This document shows positions 21,514 through 34,766 of a stretch of 64,000 nt of DNA, in pieces. Every line of letters begins with the position of its first letter. The stretch's first letter is position 1. This stretch comes from Dipetalonema caudispina (lineage: Eukaryota > Nematoda > Chromadorea > Rhabditida > Onchocercidae), in assembly GCA_013365325.1 (NCBI GenBank), contig JABVXV010000010.1:62001-126000 (forward strand), in the 5' to 3' direction. Both the position numbers and the translations under genes were made by a program. The notes under the pieces are model-generated. The model was not told the origin of the DNA. It worked only from the letters and a program-made list of their open reading frames with translations, and searched no databases.

Positions 21514-24500
21514 CTAACGTACACTACATGATACATCAACTGGCGGTGCAGTAGTTCGTTTTAATGTTTCAACTGCCTTACGCAGGGAACGTATTTGCAC
21601 GTAATCTGTTACAGCTGGAAGAAGTGATGCTTCGTTTGTATGAACAGGACATACTTCAATACACTGTTCATACAAATGCAAAGCCTCATCGAGTTGCTGT
21701 CTGAAAAAAAGAACAACATCAAGAGACGAGAAGCCGTGTATTATTAAAATGATCGCAGGCTAAAAAACTGTATCATGATGAGTTCCTCGCAAAAACAAAG
21801 AGTCCATATCCGATATGCAGCCATGAAAAACAAGTTGTACTAAAATGACCAAGAATCCACCTGCAAACTTAAGGACCCACTCCCTCTCTCTCCATATACA
21901 TATCAATGCAAATACCATACAAACCTTTGAAATGCTATTTTTGCTAGAATAGCCAAAGCATCCGGATTAGCTTTTTCTCTTTCCAAACATATCTTCATTT
22001 TCGACTCTAGCACGGCCATCTGATTCGGAGAACCCTCCATCTCTTCCGCTTCTACCATTCTGAAAAAATAAGCAGATCAAAAGCAGAACAAAACAAAATG
22101 AAATTGACGAGGAATGAGATGTTTTTTACTTGGGGAAAGGAACATACAGTATTTCAATTTAAAAGTGTTTAGAATAGGTAGAACATACGCAAGATAAAAC
22201 ATCGGTGCAGCATAATCAGGAATACCCTCAGCGGCTTTTTTAAATGAGGCTTTTGCCAATTCTTTATTTTGAGCTGCATAATAGAGCTGAAATAATTACT
22301 GTTGCATAAATTGTTACAGGCACCAACCAAAATTTATGCATTAAAATAAACAAATAATTTTAAATAAATAATGCCAATTCTCTACTTAACTATAGATTTG
22401 CACCACTGTGACAATCCACGACATTTTAGTGGAGTATAAAAAAGAGAAAGAAAAACAAAAACAAACCCGTCCAGTGATAAGGTAAAGTACTGGATCAGCA
22501 TTTTGGTTCATTTGCAGGAGCTGATCAACCTTTGTCATACATGCCACAGCACCTCCAACATCACCCATTGAAGCTTTCAGAGCCATTTTGCAGTTTGCTC
22601 TCATATGCCTCAAATAAAAACTACCTTGAATTATTATATAGTAACCGACTTTTAAATATGAACTGAGAAATCATAAAACGTCCGAAAAAAAGAAAGATCA
22701 AAAAGAGTAAGTAGATAATTAACGACCAATTATGGGAAGAATTCAAGATAGCACGAAATTAAACAGAGATGGAAGAATCATACTTGACCAGATGATGAGT
22801 TGGATCAATTTTATTGAGCTGATCTAAATAATCAATTGCTTCCTGCAATTGCCCATTTTCAGATAACAATAAAGCGGCACCCAAATAAATATCAACATTC
22901 GTCTGATCAATTTCGACAGCACGGTTAAATTCACTAAAGTAATGAAATTAATTTTAATCCATGGATTAATATATATGACATTTTCTAATCCCTACTTTTA
23001 TGATTCGTTTCTATTCGGGAAACCGCCATACTACAAAAGGAAAAGTAATTCAACCATTTCCTTTACCTAGTTGCCAATTGGATTCATGGAGAATCTTCTC
23101 AGTGATCTGTAATGAAGACACAATAAAAGAAGGGAATAAAGCTTACATTTTCCATCATGCAGTTGAATATCTGAAAAAACAAAACGCACCTCTCAACATC
23201 ACTGCAGTGTTCAAGAATTTTCCAAGCTGCAAGCAAAATGTGATACATTGATCGGAAACGTTTATTGGTTATCTCACACCGAGAATCTTCGTTCAATGTA
23301 TTCCACATATTATCAAAAGCAGCTAAGCGTTCTTTCAGTGACTGCAATTACGGGAAAAATTATACGGCACATACCAATTCAAAGTTCTGAAGAACTAGAA
23401 TATGCTTGATAAATCAATGAGAGATCGCCAGCGAATGGATAAAATCAAATAATCTGATGATCGGCGCCACGAACTTTTTCCTAAAAGATCATAAACAGCC
23501 AGGATCAAGAAGCAGTCCAGTCGTCATAGTCATCATTTTTTGTACAGGAACGTGATATAAAAACAATCGAAAAGCTATGTTCTTTCATTATTATCTCCAA
23601 GACATCTCTGTTCTTATCGTAAAAACAGTTCTGAGAATTTGATAGCAGAAGATTTTATCTGTTTCTTATTGCGAGACTTTTTTAAGCTTTTTATACTTTA
23701 TTGATAGTTATAGATAAAGATTTATAATATCTGTGTGACATAAAATAAAAATTATCAGTTAGAGTCTGTTGGATCGCCAGAAGAAGGAAAATTCATATAC
23801 TCTCCTGATGACGCTTTTAAACTTGGTGAGATGAATATCTTGCGACGGGAAACAGAAACGATCTAAGAATTGATATCATAAACATTCTATAAATGTAAAA
23901 AATGGTACTAACCACTACGTTTTCTTTCATCAGAGCAAAACGAGCCTGAAGTATATAATCACGAAGAATAGGCGTAGCATTTACGTGATCTGGATCTGAC
24001 TGCTGCACCACTAAATCATTCTCAATAAGAGGTATAACTTCCTCGTAATGCCTCTGCCGTATTGCTTCTAATGCTTGGTGATATGGACTGTAAATAAATA
24101 TTTGCGAAATTAAGAATTTATGCAGTACGATAGGTGACTTTATCTCCTGCTCTATATGAATTAGTTGATTGCCCGACACCGAACATTAACATATAAATAT
24201 ATTTTAGTAAAAAGACCATACAACTTGCCAAATCAAACATTAAACAGTTCCAAAATCGATATTATTACATCGCAATAAATAATATTCCTTATTACTTATC
24301 TCCATTAAAATTTATAATTTAAGATTATTGACAATATCCAAAGGTTAATTCATACCTAACAGAACAAGATTCTTCTTTCAAATCATGTAATATTGGGTCA
24401 TTGACATACGAACTACGCCATAACAGCACTAACTCGTCTCTTACTGGTATAGATTCTCGTGTATTCTTCTGCAAATTTTAGAATATTCGTCGCACTATAT

Positions 24501-26170
24501 CAAAGATAATTATATCATGAACGTAAAGCATGAACCAAGTTGGATAAAGTTAAAAAACCACCGTTATTAACAGACGCCAAGAAGATGAGCTCTTTGTCTA
24601 TATCAACGACTGTGCTGCTCCATATTTTGCAACATACTTAGTGTATACATTATCAACAGTTTTCGTAATAAGTTAATGGATGTTTTTATATCTGTAAAAA
24701 AAATTGAAGAATAGATTTCATAAAGGGAAGATAAAGCCTTACTACGTGTTCAACCAAATTGGCAGCAGCAAGTGCAACTGCACTATCAACATCCGTCTTA
24801 AGTGATTCTGACGCTTCAGGGTTCATGACGAAAGCATAGGTAAGATCTGTAAAGACAAGATCTTTCTCATTTAGAAATAAATCTAAAATCAGAAAGCATA
24901 AGAGTCTTCTGCTGAAGAAAAGAGCTAAAGGCTTTTATCCTTTAGACTGTAAAATGTCTACAAGAGGATAACATGAAAATATGCGCTGGAGAAACGAACT
25001 GAAATTTTATAAATAAAAGAAAAGAAGTAAATATACCATCTAGTGCTTCCTCTGGTCTACTGAGTGATAGGTAGGCCTTTGCTCGTCGGACTACGGCCTT
25101 AAAATAAAGTGGGTCTAACTCCAATGCCTTTGTGCAATCTATGATTGACCGCTCCGGATCTCCCTAAAATTCCACAAGTTTTTCTTCGAGAGTAAAATGT
25201 AAGGGACCAAAGATAACGATCAGTACAGCACCTTGCAATATGGAATATGCAGAACTGGTAAGAAAAGGTCCCATACTTCTACCACCAAAATTAATTAAAG
25301 CCAGAATCATAATATTACCAGTCTGTCATAGGCAGCAGCCCGATTTTGATAGCATACAGCAAGATGATTTTTATACTCTGGTGGACAAAGATTGATGGCT
25401 TCCGTAAAAGCTTCAGCAGCCTTCCTATAAGAGCACTGCTTGAAATATTCGTTGCCCCTTTCCTTTACCTCTTTCGAACTTTGCATACCTGAAATATAAT
25501 TTATGCTCTACATCAGCCTTTTTGTAAATCATTTAAGTTTAGAATCACTATAACAAATGAGTACTACTCGATTACTTCCCAAGATACCTGGAAAAAGCAT
25601 TTGACATGGAGCGACAGAAGCAGTTGGACGAACGCCGCTTTTTGAACCGCTAATTGCCTGCAAAATAAAAAGTAACTACTTATGCAAATCCACTTTTCTC
25701 GAATGTTAGCGAATAAATAAACATAAAATTGGAACTATATAAAGGAGTGATATTTCTTAGTTTGCTTGCGCTTTATTTCTTTATTCTAGCGTTCTAGTGC
25801 TATGGTATTAATCACTGCTCATTCTAATCTCTGAAGGAAGTACGTGTCGCATGGAAAGCATTTAAATACAAGAGCAGCAATTAATTGAATTTTCAATCTC
25901 TTCAACAAATCCTCACTACAACATTTTCTCGTCGAGATTAGAGACGATAATAACGGATAACCATAAGACAAAAACACATGCAACTTATTGCAACGTTTTT
26001 CCATCTGCACTATCAAAATAGGGGATCTAAAAACTTGGGATAATTACAAAACGTACATTTTTGTTCCTTTTCCGAACATACCACCAAATAGCGGCACCAC
26101 TTGCAATACATGCTCCACCAACAACGACCCATTTACCCCATCTCATACTGTCCCAACCCTTTACCGCCAT
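21514..26170 (-). CDS. TOMM70: TOMM70, mitochondrial outer-membrane import receptor
   Basis: Thirteen exons: 26170-26057, 25657-25588, 25488-25319, 25163-25037, 24846-24746, 24468-24356, 24087-23913, 23341-23190, 22933-22784, 22608-22467, 22286-22189, 22059-21925, 21700-21514. Phases agree at every join and give 577 aa (human 608). TOMM70 receives Hsp70/Hsp90-delivered carrier precursors through its TPR clamp and passes them to the TOM pore. The N terminus has one membrane anchor (about residues 13-32, KWVVVGGACIASGAAIWWYV), a basic RKRNKN stop and a short linker. TPRs follow: VKERGNEYFKQCSYRKAAEA, YQNRAAAYDRL, ALELDPLYFKAVVRRAKAYL, and later TPR-like units such as FNRAVEIDQTNVDIYLGAAL and KASFKKAAEGIPDYAAPM. 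The ATG lies four bases after CTTTTGCAG, a likely trans-splice site. The C-terminal tail APPVDVSCSVR is unlike the human end. Confidence 0.9.
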
Positions 26171-28426
26171 TGTTCTGCAAAAGATACCTGTAATAAGCGC
26201 AAAGGAGAGTAATTAAATCACTCAACATTATCTCAAAAAGGACAAGGAGGATGACTTAGAAGTGGAAATTCAAAACAAATGATAATACATCAAGACAAAT
26301 AAATAACAGTTATTGAGTATCCGTTCGGTAACTCAAAATAGATACGAAAACCAGCACATGAGAATATGGCTAGTAAAATGAGCAACAGTCGTCAGAAACC
26401 AGTTTAAAAGCATGCTTTATAAAATTTCGACGTAAAAGCAGAATGATGATATGATCTAAATAGGCTGCTATCACTGCTGATATCCCCTTGACTGGGACAT
26501 TTGGTTGCCTGCCATAAATATCCCATCAATATCAGATAAGGAAACAACCATACCATAGTGTATTTCAGTTCTATTCTTACCTCGTCTACATAATATTTCC
26601 TCAATTCCTACAATATTAAACTTCAACACTCTCGGTCAACCACAATTTTTTATCTTTTCCTTTCGATCTCTCCAATTCCTACAAGCATATATTCCTAATA
26701 AAATCTCTCATTTCGTTGCAATAATCTACTCCAGAAATCATAGCAAGAATATAATCCCAATGTAAAACGTCACAATCAACAAACGGAACTGCAAATATGG
26801 CTTAAACGTGTGACGTGTTACGTGAGAAGCAACAAACGTTAACATAGCAATACCCGTTCAACAGTAACTATACCATCCTACCTAAATTTAACGATTGCCG
26901 CGTTTTTATCAATGACCAAAGATGGGAATGAGAGGGATGATTTGATGTTAGCTATTAGCAGATGGAATGAGAAGATGAATGGATGTGTTCATCTTGATGT
27001 ATAGTAGAAGTGATTGGGAGTGAAATGGAGAGAATGTTGTAGTTGAAGAGGTCGTAGGTATAGTATTGATGAAATGTTTAAGAATGATACCAAAATTGGT
27101 AAGATAATGAAGTGACTAAATAGTGCTTGACAGAGTGTTCATTTCATGTAAAGATTAAGCGAACCATTGGTACTCAGATTTGTTTGGGCGGGAAGTGTTC
27201 AAAATTTAAAGTGTTGAAAGCACTTTTATACAAATCCACTGATGTGGGATAGGATCTGTATAAGATGATTCTTACACTGGCATTGTTATTGCTAGAAAGA
27301 TGTCGGAGATAATATATTAATTACTGTAAAATTGTTGATTGGATTGTACAGATTTTGTTTGCATTAAGCATCAGAAAGACTAGAAGTAGGAATAACTAAC
27401 AGTTAGCCGCCAAGACTATCAGGGTTCGCATCCCACTGCAATTTTTGAGTTTTAGTTTGTGGCATGTGTGGAATATGCATTCTCCGTAATTAGCCAAAAC
27501 GTAACTCCATACCCCTTAATTTTGTAAATTATATTTTATCCTTCGCTGCTATCGTTATTTGTTTTACAGTGTCTTATTTTATATATTATCGATTGTAGCA
27601 CGTAATTGTTTGCAGAATGGAAGTCTGGTAACGTTACCCGAAACACATTTATTTCATGATAGCACTTCATATTTCATCGCTTTTGAAAATGCACACATGA
27701 AATGAGCCATATGTCATCTCCTTCTATTGAATTTTTCATTGATATCCAATTTTCTTTGGATCCTTCTACATGAATTACTGATAATAAAGTGATCCTATCA
27801 ATTATGGAGAAAGATTCTCTAGACTTCATGATTTATAAATTCAAGAGTTTCATGATATAAAGTTTATGTACTTTCGTCTTCTTCTTCTCTATTTTCGATT
27901 GTCTTCTTACTCGTCTTTTAATGGTGCAGTTCGTTGTGCATGATGCTCTTATAATAAGCATTAACCGGAAAATGCACATCAAATATAATAGAATATTAAA
28001 AATGAAAGTCAGACGTCACATAGTTTGCGTGAGGGACCATATTTTGAGAGGAATGCGTTAAAATCATTTCGAATGCTTGCTGCATACATAACTTTCCAAG
28101 CAGGATGTCTTGGTTTATAGTGAATGAATAAGAGGCGATATTCATTGCTCAACCTACTCTTCAAGGGCAAGAGATTACAAGAGTGTTCTGCAATAGGCAA
28201 GTACATTGTTTTACCTACGCTAAAAGATCACAACAGAGACAACAAAGACATTACAGAAAATAGAATTTTATTAAGTTTGAGCAATTTTGAATTTAGCTAC
28301 TTATACATACAGTTAACAGTAAATGCTCTTCGTATCAGACACTATGTTTACAGAATTTGTATAATGCTACGAATCGGCTAATTGATACTATAAATGTCTA
28401 ATAATCTATTTCTAATTCTAAATTTC
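26171..28426. other. TOMM70 upstream region and prenylcysteine oxidase 3' spacer
   Basis: About 2.2 kb with no convincing gene. Two minus frames overlap at 28206-28009 (one reading YGPSRKLCDV at its end, another starting MNIASYSFTINQD); neither has partner exons. Candidate poly(A) signal for the minus gene (TTTATT on plus) at 28267-28272. Confidence 0.4.
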
Positions 28427-31400
28427 TCACAGCTCCGTTTTTGTGTTCTTATTAATCCCGATAAGTTTAAAATCTCTTAAAAGCATGTTAACACAATTAC
28501 GACCACCAATAGCGCTCATTTCGATAGTACTCGCTAACCACTCCACTGCATTCACGAAACAGATATTTTTGGCGAGACGAAATTTAGGGCGATCAGCAGG
28601 ATATTCCCTGTATTCTGGGTACGCCAGAAATGAAACCTAGAAATTACACAATAATCAAAAGAAAGACTTTTGGAAACTTCAAGAATAGAAAGGCTGAGAT
28701 TACTGATACGTTTTATACGATATATTTAAAAAGGCAATCTAAGTAAGTGAAGGGAAACATCAAATTATCTCACTCTTTTAACATTTTTAATTTCATTAAA
28801 GTAAAGCGACAATTCTGAGTCAGTCAGGTTTTTACTCGAAAATATTTTCCATATTTTATTTGAATCCGTCTGTGGTAAGGATTCACTTCCTTGATAATCA
28901 ACAGGTGAAATTTGTCCTGAAATAAAATCTTGAGTACATAGGAATTCAATAAAAATTTAAATTTTTAAATTTTTATTGAATAAACTGCAAATGAATCTAC
29001 CTATTGAATTGTATGGCAAACTGTTGTTGCATGCAATTACTGCAGTCAACTTATCATTTTTAGACAATGACCAATGTGTTTTGCGTAATGATCCCTGTAA
29101 AATTAAATTTTATATTTTTTGAGTGATAGTTTCTCAATTAAGCATTTTATCCGCAGCATTACGTACAAAAAAGGGTAACCTCCGAAGGTTCTAGATCTTG
29201 CAACAACAGCAAAATGGAATCTAAACGAGAATAAGTATTTCAAGTGATATCGTTTTAGTTAACCGTTTCGACATGTTGACTGCAGGAATTCTGCAGAAAT
29301 ACAACATTGAAATGGGAATGATCCAAAAAAAAAAAAAAACCTCCAGGAATGTAGCGATAATTTGTTTGAATTTGCCACGCTGGCCCTCCCATTTTACACC
29401 TAAATGAAGAACTTTAGGATAGATTTCTGGGCAGCTTAATCATAGAAGGTTAAAAAGCAGAAAGACCTGAATAAACCTTCTTTGCCTTTGACACGAGATT
29501 CTATCTGCTTAAAATGCTAGTCGTACATGGGATAGATAAAAGAGTGTGCTCCGCGATAAAATAAAAGCATGATAACCTTCTATTTGAATTTGTTGTTTTT
29601 GATGTAAGGGCACGGCAATAATTATATAATTATAATTAGCACCAAGTTCCTGCCCATCACTTCCATATAACATAAATTGGTCATTTTGTTTGGAAACGGA
29701 GGTCACTTCTGCACTGAAATAATAAGGCTACACCTCAGCATACAGTGCTACGAAAAACATCCTTCTCTGACCATTAACTGTGACAGATCAGCATTTTTGG
29801 AATTCTACTCACAGTTCCAACTATAGGAATGAAGCGGTTCTACTTAGAAACACCTACCTAATCAATTTAACTTTCGAAAAGTCGATCAGTTCCTCGACAA
29901 TAAGTTTATTCGAACCATTAACGGAGTAAAGCCCAGACACAGACCCAGCTAGTCCCACAAAGCCCACAAAAGCTCTAATCTCCTATAAGTGATGAAGTGC
30001 ATATAGAAATTTGGTTATAGTCTTACACTATCGCATCAATATGGGATACAATGAAAGAAACTGGAAAAGACAGTTATTCAAATATGAAGGCACTAGTGAT
30101 TTTATTGTAAAATTTGAACTACTAGAAATATGAAAGTTGAACCTTAATAGATTGCCCATAATTACAGTTAAGTGCTGCATTGGCGAATTCCTCGATAAAT
30201 GGATCATGATATTCATTCTCGATAAGATGTTCTTTCATTGTTTTATTTACCAATTTTGCAAGACGGATTGACATTGCCATTACCATAGTATCCACAGTAT
30301 CAAACGACTTGCCCTGGCTAAAAAATTAAAATATCCATCAATGGCCTGATCACCAAATGAAATAAATCGAATGGTGAAATGTTTGGCAAGCATGAATCTA
30401 TTTCAAAAAGCAGGTGCAAGCATTATTACTCATTTTCACTACTGATATAAATAAAAGTAATTCACTAGATTTGAGAAATTATTCCTAGAAGAGAAGTAAA
30501 TTTACTCCAGCAGAGCGTAAATGTTCTCGAAGTCCGACAGAAGGCTGCTGATTTCAATATAACTTTTTAGTTGGTCAAAACCGTATCTTCTCAGCAGTCG
30601 GTAAAATGTAACGAGATACCATGAACTTTTCAAGAACACAAATTCCTGACCATTCCATATGCCCATAATACCTTTCTCATGTGGTTTATTCTTATGTAAT
30701 CCTATTAAATAAAATTTCAATTGAAGTAACTTTAAGAAACCTGTGATCAAAGAATGATGATAACCTCAATGCTGTGTTAGTACATTTTTATAGTCATACA
30801 ATTGAACTTTTTTTAAAAGTCTGTTGAACAAATTTTCACACTGTGAATAAAATAATACAGGATTCTCCCAAAAACTGCACAACGAAAAGGGAAGTATTAA
30901 TGCTACGTTAAAAAATTTTAGCAGAGTAAGTTGTTATGACGAAAATTGTCGCTTAGAGTTCAAGAAAATCTGAAGTTTAGAAGCACTTACTAAATTTTTC
31001 CATCCAGTTTTTGAAATACAAATTAGCAGGGTGTAATACACTGCCACCGGCCTCAAACATACGTACCTTGCCATTGTACGGCATCTGAACAGTTGTCAGT
31101 CGCCCTAAAATACATTCCAAATACATCACAAAATTATGAACCTCCACGAAGTCCGAAGTAGAACACGCGCAGAAAAATTTTTAGAGCAGTTTAAACAGCG
31201 CAACTTCAATACTTTTTTGCAATAATCCGATTTAAGGAAAGCAACTTGATTGAGTAATCAAATACAGACGAATCACGAATGATAATAGTACATGGAACGT
31301 TTGCAAGCAAATTATCAATTTGCCAACGCTCTGTGCTTTGAAACGTATGTGCATAACAATTGATTCATCGAACAAGAAATGCAATAAGAAACAGAATACC

Positions 31401-31759
31401 TCCAATATTGCCCTGATTAAATAAATGAATCTCAATGTCGGTTTCCGATGGTGCAAGTGTTCGCAAAAAATATGCAGAAGATGCACCGCCAATGCCTCCG
31501 CCGATAATTGCTGAAAAAGAAAGACAGAAAAAAAACTCATGAAACTTAAACAAATCCAACTAGAAGTATTTGTTTCTATATATGAGAACTTCTTTTTTTA
31601 AGATAATGAAAAATGATGCAACCAAATATCCACAGAGCCAAAAATTACATTTCAAATTTGCTCTCTTTAAAAAAATTTACCGATCTTAAGACTTATTCCT
31701 GAGGAAAATATCGAAAAAACAATAAGTGTTGGTAATAATGAGAACATCCAGAAATCCAT
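28427..31759 (-). CDS. PCYOX1: Prenylcysteine oxidase (PCYOX1-like), FAD enzyme with signal peptide
   Basis: Ten exons: 31759-31681, 31510-31400, 31104-30991, 30701-30506, 30317-30143, 29982-29858, 29713-29577, 29094-29001, 28916-28774, 28636-28427; about 461 aa (human 505). The enzyme cleaves the thioether bond of farnesyl- or geranylgeranyl-cysteine with O2, releasing cysteine, prenal and H2O2, in lysosome/secretory compartments. Exon 1 encodes a signal peptide (MDFWMFSLLPTLIVFSIFSS), exon 2 the FAD-binding IIGGGIGGASSAYFL (G30, G32, G35). Next come FEAGGSVLHPANLYFKNWM, GIMGIWNGQEFVFLKSSW, CNYGQSIKEIRAFVGFVGL, SGLYSVNGSNKLI, IIIAVPL, SNKIWKIFSS, VSFLAYPEYREYP and VNAVEWLASTIEMSAIGGRN. Nine of ten exons join in phase. 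The junction 29577/29094 is one base out of phase with the only visible GT-AG pair; see findings. Everything downstream is intact, so a pseudogene is unlikely. Confidence 0.88.
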
Positions 31760-33352
31760 ATCAGATTATTCCACTGATATCTCAAGAGCATCAGATATCC
31801 GACTCTTAAAAAATATTTCAACACAGTGTGATTTTGGAATTGTAAAGATACAGCCGTTAGTAGTTTTGTTCTACCATCTTTTTTTATCAGCATACCGAAG
31901 AACATAATATTCGACCGCAGATACATTTTGAAAAGATCAACCTAATAAGTACGCATTTCAAAAACAAATCAGAACCATCGATACTTCTGCTCATTTATAT
32001 AATTTGTTTGGCTGTAGCTCATAACCATCCATATACAGATTTTCGCAAGCAGCATTTCTGCTTAATTCATCTTTTAATTTAATTACCGTTGATCGAGTTG
32101 CCTAGTTTAAACTTCAAGGATTACCGTTTTTTGACTTATATCTCAACCTTTTTACGTTCCTATTTGTGTTTAACCATCAATTTTACCATCCTGATCCTTT
32201 TATTCAATTCTACTGTTATTGCGCATCAATTTCTAACAATAATTACCAATACTTCAAGCGATAGGTCTTCCACTGATAAAATCAATTGGTTCAGAATATT
32301 TCTTAATTCAGTTAACCTCTTTTTCATAATAGAGCGGAAGTTAGCTATAGCTTAGATGGTGTTAAAGCAAGCCGGAACATATTCCGAGAGTTTTTAATGA
32401 ACCGAGAAAGTTCTAACACAAGCGAACAGAAAAGCGATCATTACGAATCCCTTTCAAAATGGAACCCGGAAAACCGAAAAATCCCACTCCCTTCAACTTC
32501 TTTCATCAAATCTTCCATTCCCTCCAACCTTTTCCGTTAGCACAATGCAAAACTATGACTGGCACACTTTGAAAATATTTGGGAAGCATTTACAACATAA
32601 TTGAAGGGACTGATTTAGTAAAAGTAAATGGACGGAATTTGGGAGTGATCCGTGGCATGAATGGAAATTTACAGCACTAAGAGGAAATTTGGCAACTAAG
32701 ATTAGATCCAATGAACGGATATTGAGACTTAGAGATCAAACCGTTTCCTATACTTTTTCCTCCTTTATGGATTATTTGAAGCAGCGGAGAAGAAACAAAG
32801 CAATATCAGACTTTTTCTCTCCTCACCATTCTCTAAGACAATTAAATCAATCTCATAGAAAGATGATGACCAAACAAAATCCGAAGGAACAGGTAGAAAA
32901 AATCGATCCTGTCCACAAGGGAGTTAGTTTGATAACTTCCAAAACTTTTGACAATGAGTTTGGTACAGTGTTAGTAGTACGAAATTGAATTCTATGAATG
33001 CTCGTTTCACAACTGAAAAATTTGTTTTGCTATGTTTGCTGCAGTTTGAAGAAATATACTTTCCAATCCTGAAATTTCCTCGTGATATCAGCTCTATTAC
33101 TAATGAATTAAATGAAATTTAAAATTGAATAGTGTGCTTTCTACGTCTGTTCCATATTTCTTTCTTTCATTCTAATTCGTATAAAAAAAAAGAAAAGGAA
33201 AATTAAATGCAATTAGAATAAATCATTTCGAGGTAAATTTAATTTTCTTTTAAAGATCATGGATCATCCAGGTGAAATATGAAAATGAGATACGAAATTT
33301 CCACGTGAGAGAAATGATAGGATTGTGCAATATCAATTATATGATTATTTAT

Positions 33353-33354
<2 letters not shown>

Positions 33355-33427
<73 letters not shown>

Positions 33428-33439
33428 TGTGTCTGTGTA
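33355..33439. repeat. (GT)n microsatellite, about 85 bp
   Basis: Near-perfect GT run with CTGTGT interruptions at the right end. It creates spurious Cys-Val and Thr-His frames. Confidence 0.95.
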
Positions 33440-34703
33440 TATGAGATACGTATACACATGTTATATGTATCAGTGAAGAATTTTGGTGAATGGATAAAAA
33501 ACCAATAATAAATTCGATTATATTTATTATCGGCAACTACACATAATTAACAATGAAATGTTGAGCAGCAGCGGATGAGTTTTTTTTTTTTTTTTTCTTT
33601 TTCTTTTTTTTTTATTTATGCTGGATGCTATTTTCTAAACGAAATCGTAGAAAAGAATGGTGGTGTGTTGTTAGACACCTGTTCACTGATACTTCCACTA
33701 AAATTATCAACACACTTTGAACGAGAGGAAATGCAGGAGAACTGAAGAGTAGGAAGTTGCTGGATTTCACACTGATAAGCTAAAAACAATGTATGTATAT
33801 TTGTTGCGAGAACTAACCGCTTTGTTTACTTAATATTCACTATGCTTATCCAAATTTACTGGAAATTTTTTTGCTGAACATTTAAGTTCTCGTTAATCTT
33901 ATCTATGCATACCGTTCATCTCTCAATACATAATAATTGCGTAATTTATATTATCGTTTCGAAAAGTGCAGATAAAGGATGCACAAAGAATAATTTAATT
34001 GCCACAAGGTTTTTCTGCTAGCTTATTTATACCCATTCTGATTGCTACTAATTAAACCCTAAGAGACGAAGTAATTGTTGTTTTCGTTGCTTCCTGTAAA
34101 ATTGTTTCTTGTTGTTCTTGTTTTAAAATTTAAAATGTCTGGACAAAAGTTCGGGCGTTTTGGATTTCAAATTTCAAGTCGTTGTCTTATTTGACTTAGA
34201 AGAATACACCATCAGCAAATTGCTATGTTTCAAATAAACAAAATTTGTACTTCGATGACAAGTAATTTTTTTTTTTAAGATTTATGAAAAAAAGACCTTA
34301 GTTGACTTTCTTGGATCCGTTATCGTATGCTTGCATTGTCGATTTAGCCTCATTACAGCCTGATGAAATGTGAGCACTTTAAAATATTTGTTTCATCAAA
34401 TAATATTTGATGAAGCTGATTGAGAGTTAAATTACTGCCAATATATTCATTCTATACTTTTTCTTTAGTCAAGAAGAACAGAAAATTCAACCACTCATTC
34501 TAAAATATTTTTTAACCAATACAAAATCGATATTAACTTACTTATTTATTGCTATCGTACTTCAATATATCTTTTAAATGATTATCAATTGGATAGGCTC
34601 ACATATCAAATAAACTGGTCATAAATCTATTTTTAAAAAAAAATCTTCCAAAAAAAAAAAAGAATTGATCTACTTGTTTGCATGGATTTATGTATGTACG
34701 TGT

Positions 34704-34726
34704 TGTGTGTGTGTGTGTGTGTATGT

Positions 34727-34760
<34 letters not shown>
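34704..34760. repeat. Interrupted (GT)n microsatellite
   Basis: Two GT runs separated by ATGTAC, flanked by TGTATGTACG and TGTACG. Confidence 0.92.

Positions 34761-34766
<6 letters not shown>

Noticed and set aside
24590..24700. Possible extra TOMM70 exon reading VDNVYTKYVAKYGAAQS on the minus strand
   Set aside because: It contains in-frame stops near both ends, and exons 24846-24746 and 24468-24356 join directly in phase with the expected protein order.
27421..27432. GGTTCGCATCC, like a tRNA T-loop or internal B box
   Set aside because: The base after TTCG is C where A58 is expected, the T-stem has mismatches, and no A box, anticodon arm or acceptor stem could be found upstream.
28009..28206. 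Possible small gene downstream of prenylcysteine oxidase
   Set aside because: Two competing frames over the same bases, neither with a family match or clear start; retained only as a note in the spacer entry.
32689..32988. 99-codon plus frame
   Set aside because: Begins with TTG, no acceptor, no recognisable motif, no neighbouring exons.
33257..33536. Cys-Val and Thr-His repeat proteins on both strands
   Set aside because: Pure products of translating the GT microsatellite.
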